A stretch of 18,624 nt of DNA from Halobacteriales archaeon (GTDB lineage Archaea > Halobacteriota > Halobacteria > Halorutilales > JAHENH01), in assembly GCA_018609935.1 (NCBI GenBank), contig JAHENH010000068.1, positions 1 to 18,624 on the forward strand. Direction: 5' to 3'. Position 1 is the first letter of the stretch, and every line of letters begins with the position of its first letter. The notes under the pieces are model-generated. The model had not been told where the DNA came from and did no database searches. It saw only the letters and a program-made list of their open reading frames with translations. The translations under genes were made by a program, and so were the position numbers. Positions 6,467 to 13,594 of this stretch are shown here, piece by piece.

Positions 6467-7978
6467 ATGGAGATATCTGATGCTATAAAATCGGTTATTG
6501 CAGTTTTTAAAGGAAGACCAAGTGATTTATTTCCTTTTTATGTTCTTGGGCTTTCTATACCTACAATAGTTAGAATCGTGCCTTTATTAGGTATGTCTAT
6601 ATCCTATCTATATCTTAGTGAAATAGGACAGTTAAGTGATATACGTAATGAACTTTCTAATACCGATTTTTCATCTCCAAGCCCAGATAGTAATCCTGAA
6701 GCATTTAATGAATGGATCCAAGCTGTAGAGGGTGTTTTTAATATTGTTTTTACTCCTACTGTAGTTTTGATTCTTGTTTTATCTTTTATCATATCTTTTT
6801 TATTGTATATTTTTGTTTCTTCATGTATATCTGCAGGGAAGCTATCTGTATGTTATAATATATTTAAAGGAGATGAACCTTTAAAAAAGGGCATAATTGG
6901 TGTTAGACATCACTGGTTGACTTTTCTTTCTTTATATATATTTGAATTTTTAATCTGGATTATTTCAGGTGTTATTAGTTTATTACTTGTTTCGTTTTTT
7001 GCAGAATTTTCTTCAGTGCTTGTAGTAATAGTTTCTTTTGTCGTTTTTCCAGTCTGGGTTGTCTCTATGATTATTGTTCGATCTATTTTTACTTTTGCTC
7101 CAGTATCAGTTATTGTAGATACAACAAATACATTAGCCTCCCTTCGTAGATCTTTCAATTTTATATCTGAAAATTTAATGAAATCAATAGCATATTATAT
7201 AGTTGTTTTAGCTTTATTTTTCGGATTTTTATCGTTTTTTGCAACAATGTCTTCTGTTGGCATCTCAAGTATACCCTTACTTTTTCTGTCTCTTATAATA
7301 ACACCTTTCCTTGATCTCTTAAAGACCGCTCTATATTCTGGATCCGTAAAATCTATTGAACCTGTTTCATATCCTGATACAAACTTACTAAAACAAATTT
7401 ATTATGCACTAAACAAGGGATGGAAGGAGCTTATTAGGTTTATAAGGGAAACTCCAGTAATACATATCTTTTCTATATTTTTCGGTTTATTAGGTTTTTA
7501 TCTTGGATGGATTATGATGGAACCATTTGTTGGAGCTATAGAAACTTCCATCAACAGTAGAATAGAAAGATTATTCTTTCCAATTGTTATTTTTGAATTT
7601 TTCGGAAATAACCTTACTGTATCCCTATCCACAGCCTATTCTGGTATACTATTAGGTATACCTTCTATATTTTCTTTGATATTTAACGGACTACTTTTAG
7701 GTATATATTTCAAAACTGAAACTAATTTCATAGAATTACTAGCTTTTATAATACCACATGGAATATTTGAGATACCTGCAATAATTATATCAGGAGCTGT
7801 TGGATTATATCTAGGACATATAGGATTTAAAACAATTCGAGGAAAAGAAACTATAGGACGTCTTACTGAATCTCTAAAAAGATCTATGTGGGTATTAATA
7901 GGTGTAACTATACTTCTTTTGGTTGCCGGAATAATTGAAGGACTCATAAGCCCATTCTATTATAGATTATTTTTATAA
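6467..7978 (+). CDS. Polytopic membrane protein: DUF7847-like N half, SpoIIM (DUF95) C half
   Basis: 503 aa, strongly hydrophobic throughout. The N-terminal part (about 1-300) has about six helices and resembles the archaeal DUF7847 / GPDPase-membrane-type family, with a short amphipathic start (SDAIKSVIAVFKGRPSDLF) and the segment SVIVDTTNTLASLRRSFNFI. After a linker near 305-325, the second part (about 325-495) shows SpoIIM/DUF95 hallmarks: FFGNNLTVSLSTAYSGILLG, then a NGLLLGIYF segment, then PHGIFEIPAIIISGAVGLYLG. SpoIIM in Bacillus is a subunit of the engulfment peptidoglycan-hydrolase complex. Archaeal homologues lack that context and their role is unknown. The gene follows a zinc-ribbon gene by 32 bases. 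The SpoIIM call is good and the N-terminal family call moderate. Confidence 0.75.
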   Translation: MEISDAIKSVIAVFKGRPSDLFPFYVLGLSIPTIVRIVPLLGMSISYLYLSEIGQLSDIRNELSNTDFSSPSPDSNPEAFNEWIQAVEGVFNIVFTPTVVLILVLSFIISFLLYIFVSSCISAGKLSVCYNIFKGDEPLKKGIIGVRHHWLTFLSLYIFEFLIWIISGVISLLLVSFFAEFSSVLVVIVSFVVFPVWVVSMIIVRSIFTFAPVSVIVDTTNTLASLRRSFNFISENLMKSIAYYIVVLALFFGFLSFFATMSSVGISSIPLLFLSLIITPFLDLLKTALYSGSVKSIEPVSYPDTNLLKQIYYALNKGWKELIRFIRETPVIHIFSIFFGLLGFYLGWIMMEPFVGAIETSINSRIERLFFPIVIFEFFGNNLTVSLSTAYSGILLGIPSIFSLIFNGLLLGIYFKTETNFIELLAFIIPHGIFEIPAIIISGAVGLYLGHIGFKTIRGKETIGRLTESLKRSMWVLIGVTILLLVAGIIEGLISPFYYRLFL

Positions 7979-7996
7979 CTATTTAACAAATCTATA

Positions 7997-8011
7997 TTTT
8001 TTCACTTTTTT
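7997..8011 (+). terminator. Double T-run terminator after the SpoIIM-type gene
   Basis: Two runs of six T residues (7997-8002 and 8006-8011), separated by CAC, begin 18 bases past the stop codon. This is a typical U-rich archaeal terminator arrangement with no need for a hairpin. Confidence 0.4.
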
Positions 8012-8059
8012 AGTAAAATTGTCTATTATATTTATAAAAAAATAATTGTGTAAAACCGT

Positions 8060-8145
8060 GCGACGCCTTCCCCGGCCTAAAGGGACGGGGTTTCCAGAGA
8101 AGTCACTGACTTCTCGTAGTCGGAAGCCATGGAGGGCCCCCCTAT
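8060..8145 (-). ncRNA. Candidate omega-RNA (TnpB guide RNA) scaffold
   Basis: In IS200/IS605 elements the 3' end of the tnpB transcript plus the right end forms the omega RNA, and the DNA just outside the right end supplies the guide. Here two hairpins are seen on the - strand: the 8-bp stem 8097-8115, and the CCCCG/CGGGG stem pairing 8086-8090 with 8070-8074 around an 11-base loop. The sequence beyond (below about 8057) would be the guide segment and is AT-rich. No tnpB gene is in the window, so activity would need a protein supplied from elsewhere. Boundaries and function are inference. Confidence 0.35.
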
Positions 8146-8255
8146 CCCTCGGTAGCTTGTAGTACAGCGGTTGTGTCGCCGGTATCGGGTTTGGACATTG
8201 TCACAGATGCCCCTGCACTCAACAGTGATCTTATCTCAGGTTTGCAAAGCGCCCG
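8142..8255 (-). pseudogene. Possible decayed 3' tail of tnpB (about 37 codons)
   Basis: Immediately upstream of the right-end hairpins, a - strand frame of 37 codons (running through RALCKPEIRSLL and SKPDTGDTTAVLQATEG) ends in TAG at 8144-8142 and is bounded upstream by another TAG (8258-8256). Its position and its Ser/Thr/Gly-rich, low-conservation character match the C-terminal tail of archaeal TnpB. The catalytic RuvC motifs and the CxxC zinc finger are absent. A second frame, closing at a TAG inside the hairpin region, is an alternative reading, so a frameshift is possible. Confidence 0.3.
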
Positions 8256-8260
8256 CTATG

Positions 8261-8426
8261 ATTAAATATGGATCTAAAGCTTTAAATTTTGTATTAAATT
8301 TTAAAGAAGTACAACTTAATATACTACTTTATATTAGATATTCTTGGATAATGTATCAATTGGTGTTTTTTGTTTTTAATTTATTTAAGTTGAATTTATA
8401 CTTTTGGAATTTTATAATTATAAAAA
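8261..8426 (+). other. AT-rich leader region upstream of the P-type ATPase
   Basis: The sequence returns abruptly to AT-rich composition at about 8261. No gene or left transposon end is visible. A TATA-like TTTATACTT (8395-8403) is centred about 28 bases before the ATG at 8427, so the ATPase mRNA is probably leaderless. Confidence 0.45.
8395..8403 (+). promoter_or_regulatory. TATA-box-like element for the P-type ATPase gene
   Basis: TTTATACTT is centred about 28 bases before the start codon. No Shine-Dalgarno sequence is present before the ATG, in keeping with a leaderless transcript. Confidence 0.4.
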
Positions 8427-11159
8427 ATGACGTCATCGGATCAAAATAGTGTATCTAGTATAATAGAAAATCCACATTCAAAGGATATACAGGAAGTGTT
8501 TGATGCTCTTGATACCAATGAAAACGGTCTTTCTAGTAATAAGGCAGGAGAGAGAATGGAAAAATATGGTAGAAATCAGATAATAAAAGAAAAAGATATA
8601 TCTCCATTAGAGATTTTTATTTCACAATTTCAGGATGCTTTAATCTATCTTTTGATTTTTGCTGCTTTAATCTCAGTTGGTGTTGGTATACTTCCAGGAC
8701 AGGATCCCCACTATATAGATGCTGGGTTAATACTTTTAATATTAGTTGCAAATGGTATATTTGGTTTTATACAGGATTATAGAGCTGAAAAATCGATGCA
8801 AAAGCTTAGAGAGCTGTCAACGCCAAATGCAACGGTACTACGAGATGGGGAAAAAATAAAATTAGATTCTAAAAAAATTGTTCCTGGAGATATAATAGTT
8901 ATAGAACAAGGAGATTCAATATCGGCTGATGCTAGACTTATTGAGGTAACAAACCTTGAGACTAATGAAGCGACATTAACTGGTGAAAGTTCTAATGTAA
9001 GAAAGACTACAGATCCACAAGACACAGACACCTCTCTGGCTGAAAGGGAAAACATGGTTTTTATGAATACTTCAGCAGTTAAAGGGAACGCTAAGGCTGT
9101 AGTTACTGGTACTGGAATGGATACAGAGATTGGAAGTATTGCTACCCAGATCCAGGAAGCTAAAAAAGAAGAAACACCGTTTCAGGAAGAAATTGATAAC
9201 CTTGGAAGAAGCATAGGATATGGAGTTATAGGCCTAATATTGATGGTAGCTTTTGTACAGTTTATATTTACAGATACAAATCCTACTATACTTTTGCTTA
9301 CTGCTGTAACATTGGCTGTTGCTGCAATACCTGAAGGTTTACCTGCAGTAGTTACATTAACCTTAGCTTTAGGTTCTCAAAAGATGGTTGATAAAAACGC
9401 AATAGTACGTAGACTACCAGTAGTTGAAAGTCTTGGATCCGTTGACACAATAGTTACAGATAAAACAGGTACATTGACAGAAAGCCAGATGACAGTTAAA
9501 AAAATCTACTTTTCAGATGATATAATCGATGTATCTGGGGCAGGGCTAAAGCCTGAAGGAGAATTTAAAAAAGATGATAAAAAAATTTATCCTACAGATA
9601 TAGAGCCTATATTGAAGTGCGGTTTTTTATGTAATAATTCAGAAGAAGCCCCAGAGTCTGAAAAAGAAAAGTATTATGGTGATCCTACAGAGATAGCATT
9701 ACTTGTTTCTGCAAAAAAAGCAGGAATAGATTCTTTATCTAGTTTTGAAAGGCTACGGGAAATTCCGTTTTCATCTGAAAGAAAACGTATGACTGTAATA
9801 ACACAGGATGTGGAAACTGATGAAAGAACTGCTTATATGAAGGGAGCTCCAGAAACAATACTTGAAAAGTGTGATCTTATACATATTGATGACGAAAAAA
9901 GAAAATTAACAGAAGAAAAAAAGGAAGAGATACTCAGGACAAATGAAGAATTTGCAGAAGATGCATTAAGAGTTATAGGTTTCGCGTATAAAGAGATTGA
10001 AGATGCAGAAAAAGATGAAGACCAGATAGAAAATAACATGGTTTTTTTAGGTCTTCAAGGAATGCTAGATCCTCCAAGAGACGAGGTAAAAAACGCGATA
10101 GAGGACTGTAGAAACGCTGGGATTAGAGTAGTTATGGCTACAGGAGATAATATTACTACTGCAAACGCCATAGGCAAACAAATTAAATTCGATCCGGAAG
10201 GATCACTTACAGGGAAAGATATAGAAAACGCTAGTGAAGAAAAACTTAAAAAAATAGTCGAAGACGTTGAGATATTTGCCCGTGTTGAACCAAGACATAA
10301 GGTCAAAATATTAAAAGCACTACTGTCTAACGACCACGATGTAGCTATGACTGGTGATGGAGTAAATGATGCCCCAGCTTTAAGAAATGCAGATGTCGGT
10401 ATAGCAATGGGTATACGTGGAACAGATGTTTCAAAAGAAGCCTCTGACATGGTGTTACAAGATGACAATTTTACCACAATACGGGATGCAATAGCAGAAG
10501 GTAGAGGGATATTTGATAATATTCGGAAATTTGTAAACTATCTTTTATCTGCAAATATGGGAGAAGTATTGGTGGTATTTATTGGTGTCTTACTTGGAAG
10601 CTTATTATTCCCAGATCTTTTTGCAGGAAGCTCACAGGCATTAGTATTAACTCCTGTTATGTTACTCTGGATTAATATGGTGACGGATGGACTACCTGCA
10701 CTAGCATTGGGTGCGGATCCAAAATCAGAGAAAATAATGGAAAGAAAACCACGTCCGAAAGATGAACCTGTAATCAACCTACATATGTGGGCTTCTATTA
10801 TAACTATTGGGATACTTATGACTATAATTGGACTTGCAATATTTTTCTATTCTTTAACAGAAACAAGAAGTCTTGTTAGGGCACAGACACTTTTATTTAC
10901 ATTTCTTGTAGCAGTAGAAATGATAAGAATACAGATAATTAGACAAAGATATAAAAACACAATTTTGTCAAATCCATGGCTTCTTGGAGCAATAGTTCTA
11001 TCATTCCTCTTACAACTCTCGGTTATATATACTCTATTAAATAATCTATTCAAAATAACACCAATAACTGCTAAAGGCTGGAGCTGGATTGGTATCGGAT
11101 TTATAGCATTCCTAGTAGTTGCAATAATAATTGAAAAAATATACAATAATTTATTTTAA
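8427..11159 (+). CDS. P2A-type Ca2+-transporting P-type ATPase (SERCA-like)
   Basis: 910 aa, the full length of a P2 ATPase. An N-terminal cation-ATPase segment (about 15-75) precedes M1-M2. The actuator carries TGES (185-188), M4 has PEGLP with E303, and the phosphorylation site is DKTGTLT with D345. The nucleotide domain has KGAPE (about 471-475), and the hinge has TGDGVND (642-648). Ten helices are expected. The residues that bind calcium in SERCA have counterparts here: E303 in M4, N710 and E713 in M5 (NMGEV), N750, T753 and D754 in M6 (NMVTDG), and E831 in M8 (VEM). Both calcium sites therefore appear present, unlike PMR1-type pumps. It should expel Ca2+ using ATP. It stands alone with its own promoter, downstream of the mobile-element remnant. 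Confidence 0.9.
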   Translation: MTSSDQNSVSSIIENPHSKDIQEVFDALDTNENGLSSNKAGERMEKYGRNQIIKEKDISPLEIFISQFQDALIYLLIFAALISVGVGILPGQDPHYIDAGLILLILVANGIFGFIQDYRAEKSMQKLRELSTPNATVLRDGEKIKLDSKKIVPGDIIVIEQGDSISADARLIEVTNLETNEATLTGESSNVRKTTDPQDTDTSLAERENMVFMNTSAVKGNAKAVVTGTGMDTEIGSIATQIQEAKKEETPFQEEIDNLGRSIGYGVIGLILMVAFVQFIFTDTNPTILLLTAVTLAVAAIPEGLPAVVTLTLALGSQKMVDKNAIVRRLPVVESLGSVDTIVTDKTGTLTESQMTVKKIYFSDDIIDVSGAGLKPEGEFKKDDKKIYPTDIEPILKCGFLCNNSEEAPESEKEKYYGDPTEIALLVSAKKAGIDSLSSFERLREIPFSSERKRMTVITQDVETDERTAYMKGAPETILEKCDLIHIDDEKRKLTEEKKEEILRTNEEFAEDALRVIGFAYKEIEDAEKDEDQIENNMVFLGLQGMLDPPRDEVKNAIEDCRNAGIRVVMATGDNITTANAIGKQIKFDPEGSLTGKDIENASEEKLKKIVEDVEIFARVEPRHKVKILKALLSNDHDVAMTGDGVNDAPALRNADVGIAMGIRGTDVSKEASDMVLQDDNFTTIRDAIAEGRGIFDNIRKFVNYLLSANMGEVLVVFIGVLLGSLLFPDLFAGSSQALVLTPVMLLWINMVTDGLPALALGADPKSEKIMERKPRPKDEPVINLHMWASIITIGILMTIIGLAIFFYSLTETRSLVRAQTLLFTFLVAVEMIRIQIIRQRYKNTILSNPWLLGAIVLSFLLQLSVIYTLLNNLFKITPITAKGWSWIGIGFIAFLVVAIIIEKIYNNLF

Positions 11160-11326
11160 AAAACAATAATTTTATAAAAAACGATATTATATAAAAATAT
11201 ATTAATTCATATAGTGTATTATTCTACATATATTATTTATATGAAATAAAAATTTTAAGTTATAGATTGAAGTAGATTTCCTTTTAGATATCATTAATGA
11301 TATAGAGAATCAACAGTGTATTCAGG

Positions 11327-11334
11327 TATATAAA
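11327..11334 (+). promoter_or_regulatory. TATA-box-like element for the rhomboid gene
   Basis: TATATAAA is a near-consensus archaeal TATA box about 38 bases before the ATG at 11369. This predicts a leader of about 10-15 bases. The rest of the 209-bp gap after the ATPase is AT-rich and shows nothing else. Confidence 0.45.
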
Positions 11335-11368
11335 ACTAAATAAATATTAGTGTTGACTATTATAGTTA

Positions 11369-12313
11369 ATGGATTGTCGGAAATGTGGGAGAGAATCTTC
11401 GAGACAGTGCCCTCTCTGTGATGAAAATTTTTGTTATTTTCATTGGTTACCAGAATTTCACAACTGTTCTAATGTGGATCCAATAGATGAACTTAAAGAA
11501 ATTGAGGAGGAAACTGATGAAACCTATGCAGAATCTTCTAAAGAAATAAAAGATATAGGAGGCCAAATTAACTCTGGTCGGTCATTTTTTGGTGTTGGAT
11601 CAAAACAAGAAACTGAACCTTTTTCTGATACTGAAAAAACACAAAATGTAATAGAAACTGAAAAAAAAACAAAACCTCAGAGAGATACTCGAGGGGGTTT
11701 GGATTTTTCAAAGACAGGGAATAAAATAACATTTTCTCTTGTTGGCTTGATGGTTTTAGTCTATATAGTACAAGTTGCAGTAATTTTTAGCCTTGGTCCA
11801 GTATGGCATGATGTTTTATTTGTTTTACATCCAAACCGTATCTTGTTGGTTTGGACTTGGGTTACAAGTATATTTGCCCACTCAACTGTTAGTTTTTTCC
11901 ATCTATTAATAAATGGTTCTGTATTACTGTTTTTTGGTACATTAATAGAAAGGAAAGTAGGGGGAAAAGAATTTCTTTCCTTTTTTCTTTTTACAGGCAT
12001 AATATCCGGGCTGTCACAGACTTTAATGTCTTCTTTGGTTGTCCCGGATCCAAATGGTGTTTTGGGTGCATCTGGAGCTGTTATGGGTGTACTTGGTGCC
12101 CTCACTGTATTGGAGCCTAAAAGAAAAATATATATAGTAATTATTCCAATGCCTTTATGGCTTGCCACATTTCTTTTTGCATCCTATGACACCATAGTTT
12201 TAGGTCTTGGAGGAATAGGGTTTGGAGGTGTCGCTAGACTAGCCCACATTTCAGGTCTAACAATAGGCCTACTATATGGATGGAACCTTAGAAATATACA
12301 AAATAAAAAATAA
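11369..12313 (+). CDS. AN1 zinc finger-rhomboid intramembrane serine protease fusion
   Basis: 314 aa. Residues 3-33 match the AN1 finger spacing exactly: C3-x2-C6-x7-C14-x2-C17-x4-C22-x2-H25-x5-H31-x-C33. A charged, low-complexity linker (about 36-112) leads to a six-helix rhomboid domain (about 115-310). Active-site features are intact: HLLIN (H178, N182), the nucleophile in GASG (S235), and the base in ARLAHISG (H293). Rhomboids cleave transmembrane substrates within the membrane. The N-terminal finger should be cytosolic and may recruit ubiquitin-like or other partners, which is inference. AN1-rhomboid fusions are known in haloarchaea and methanogens. It is a monocistronic gene, convergent with deoxyhypusine synthase. 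Confidence 0.87.
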   Translation: MDCRKCGRESSRQCPLCDENFCYFHWLPEFHNCSNVDPIDELKEIEEETDETYAESSKEIKDIGGQINSGRSFFGVGSKQETEPFSDTEKTQNVIETEKKTKPQRDTRGGLDFSKTGNKITFSLVGLMVLVYIVQVAVIFSLGPVWHDVLFVLHPNRILLVWTWVTSIFAHSTVSFFHLLINGSVLLFFGTLIERKVGGKEFLSFFLFTGIISGLSQTLMSSLVVPDPNGVLGASGAVMGVLGALTVLEPKRKIYIVIIPMPLWLATFLFASYDTIVLGLGGIGFGGVARLAHISGLTIGLLYGWNLRNIQNKK

Positions 12314-12473
12314 ATAGAGACCTAAAAAAATTTTACATCATAAAACTTGGAATGTTGGATTAAACGTTACATAAATAAATTTTTGACTAAAAATTAATGT
12401 AATGAATATTATATTATCTATATAGATTATAAAACTAAAAATTTGGCTTAAATTATATATAAGAATATAGATA
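12314..12473. other. Convergent intergenic region
   Basis: 160 AT-rich bases between two convergent genes. It must hold both terminators, but no distinct stem or long T-run marks them. A 12-bp palindrome, ATCTATATAGAT, occupies 12416-12427. No gene is seen. Confidence 0.4.
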
Positions 12474-13451
12474 TTATTTAATGCCTTTAAAGGCGGCTGC
12501 GACAATTAAGGGAAATACTAGAGTTGCTTCTGCTTGGACTTGAGTATAGTTTTTTGAACCTTCTTTTATTTTACCCCATGATACAGCTTCATTAGGAGGT
12601 GCTCCAGATAAAGATCCATCTCCTTCAGTACCAGTAGAAATATATACAGCATAATCAGCCCCTCCTCTAAAAAGATTAGTCATTATCGCATGATGTTTTG
12701 GTACACCCCCTCCAAGGACTATAAGACCGGTTTTTTCCGAATTTAATCCCTCATCAATAAGTTTATTATAGTCTTCCAGAATTTCTATACCAATCTTAAG
12801 TTCTTGATTTCTACGATAAAAATATAAGAAATTACCTATCTCTGCATCAGTTAAAGCAGGACAAAAAACTGGAATGTCATTTTTAGCTGCATTATACAGA
12901 ATAGAGTCTCTGTCATCTAATGTTTCACCAAGTTCTTTAGAGAACTCAGTTGGAGTCCTTATTTTTTTATCAGAGAAAAATTTTGGAAAAAATTCACTAA
13001 GATAATCTTCTAAAAATACATACCTATCAGATGGAACAAAAATATTTCCTAACCTATTAATTCCCTTTTCCCTCATTTCTTTTTCATCTACATTCCAACT
13101 TCCTTTTTTAAACGGTTTTTCCGTTTTTATAACGTCTTCTGCTATCGATCCAGAAGTAGTTATCATAACATCGACAAAATTTTCTCTCGCAAGAAAGCCT
13201 AGAACTTCTCTTAAACCAGAAGACACAATATTAGACGTATATGTAAGATATATACTTACGTCTTCCTCCTTCATCTTTTTTATCAACTCTATAGCTTCAT
13301 ATAAATGAGTCGCTTGAAATCCGGTAGTTCCATAGCTTTCAACAAAATCACTAAAATCAAATTCACTGTCAAAAGAATAACCCTCTATATCTTCAGAATC
13401 AACCTCTTTTTCACTACCTGGAACTACATTATCATGTACATCATCACTCAT
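12474..13451 (-). CDS. dys: Deoxyhypusine synthase
   Basis: 325 aa. It transfers the aminobutyl group of spermidine to a lysine of translation factor aIF5A, the first step of hypusine formation, in the cytosol. Family motifs appear in order: an N-terminal FDFSDFVESYGTTGFQATHL segment, TSNIVSSGLRE (substrate/NAD region), TTSGSIAEDVIK, GLIVLGGGVPKHH, and the C-terminal EGSLSGAPPNEAVSWGKI-type block, in which K294 corresponds to the catalytic lysine. The first 20 or so residues are acidic and variable. A TATA-like TTTTTATTTC on the - strand lies about 25 bases before the ATG, so the mRNA is probably leaderless. The aIF5A gene is not in the window. Confidence 0.92.
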   Translation of the reverse strand: MSDDVHDNVVPGSEKEVDSEDIEGYSFDSEFDFSDFVESYGTTGFQATHLYEAIELIKKMKEEDVSIYLTYTSNIVSSGLREVLGFLARENFVDVMITTSGSIAEDVIKTEKPFKKGSWNVDEKEMREKGINRLGNIFVPSDRYVFLEDYLSEFFPKFFSDKKIRTPTEFSKELGETLDDRDSILYNAAKNDIPVFCPALTDAEIGNFLYFYRRNQELKIGIEILEDYNKLIDEGLNSEKTGLIVLGGGVPKHHAIMTNLFRGGADYAVYISTGTEGDGSLSGAPPNEAVSWGKIKEGSKNYTQVQAEATLVFPLIVAAAFKGIK

Positions 13452-13594
13452 AAATAAAAAAACGAAATAAAAAGTTAAGAACTTTACATTATCTTAAAAC
13501 AACATAACAAAAACCGGTCGATGATGGAAATTTCTATGGAAGCCCCATATTTTTTAGGTCGGAGAGAGGGTCACATAAACAAAAATACTAACTT
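13452..13594 (-). other. Intergenic region between MMPL and deoxyhypusine synthase genes
   Basis: 143 bases holding the end of the upstream transcript and the promoter of the synthase gene. A patch at 13514-13575 is richer in G and C than the flanks. On the - strand it contains a 5-bp stem (TATGG/CCATA) around GGCTT, followed by T-rich sequence (GGTTTTTG), a possible terminator. The duplicated ATGGAA hexamer and this patch are otherwise unexplained. Confidence 0.3.

Larger units (their letters stand above)
8057..8260 (-). mobile_element. Remnant right end of an IS200/IS605-IS1341 (TnpB) element
   Basis: A roughly 200-base island, far richer in G and C than its surroundings, with ordered hairpins. 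Read on the - strand it holds an 8-bp perfect stem with a 3-base loop (8097-8104 with 8108-8115). Then comes GGAAACCCCG followed by CCTTTAGG and CCGGGGAAGGCGTCGCAC. This order (short stem, GGAA, C-rich arm, TTTAGG loop, G-rich arm, GTCRCAC) resembles the right ends of haloarchaeal and methanogen TnpB elements as I remember them. The outer right end would lie near 8057-8063. I could not identify a left end, an intact tnpB or a tnpA, so this is a deleted or non-autonomous copy. Other structured RNAs (SRP, RNase P) were considered, but their core motifs are not visible. Confidence 0.5.

Noticed and set aside
8171..8449. 92-codon + strand open frame ahead of the ATPase
   Set aside because: It crosses the structured mobile-element remnant and then AT-rich leader DNA, has no family character, and overlaps the start of the ATPase. 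The island makes better sense on the - strand.
13514..13530. CGATGATGG as a possible C box of a C/D-box sRNA
   Set aside because: It does not fully match RUGAUGA, and no CUGA D box or second box pair follows at the right distance.
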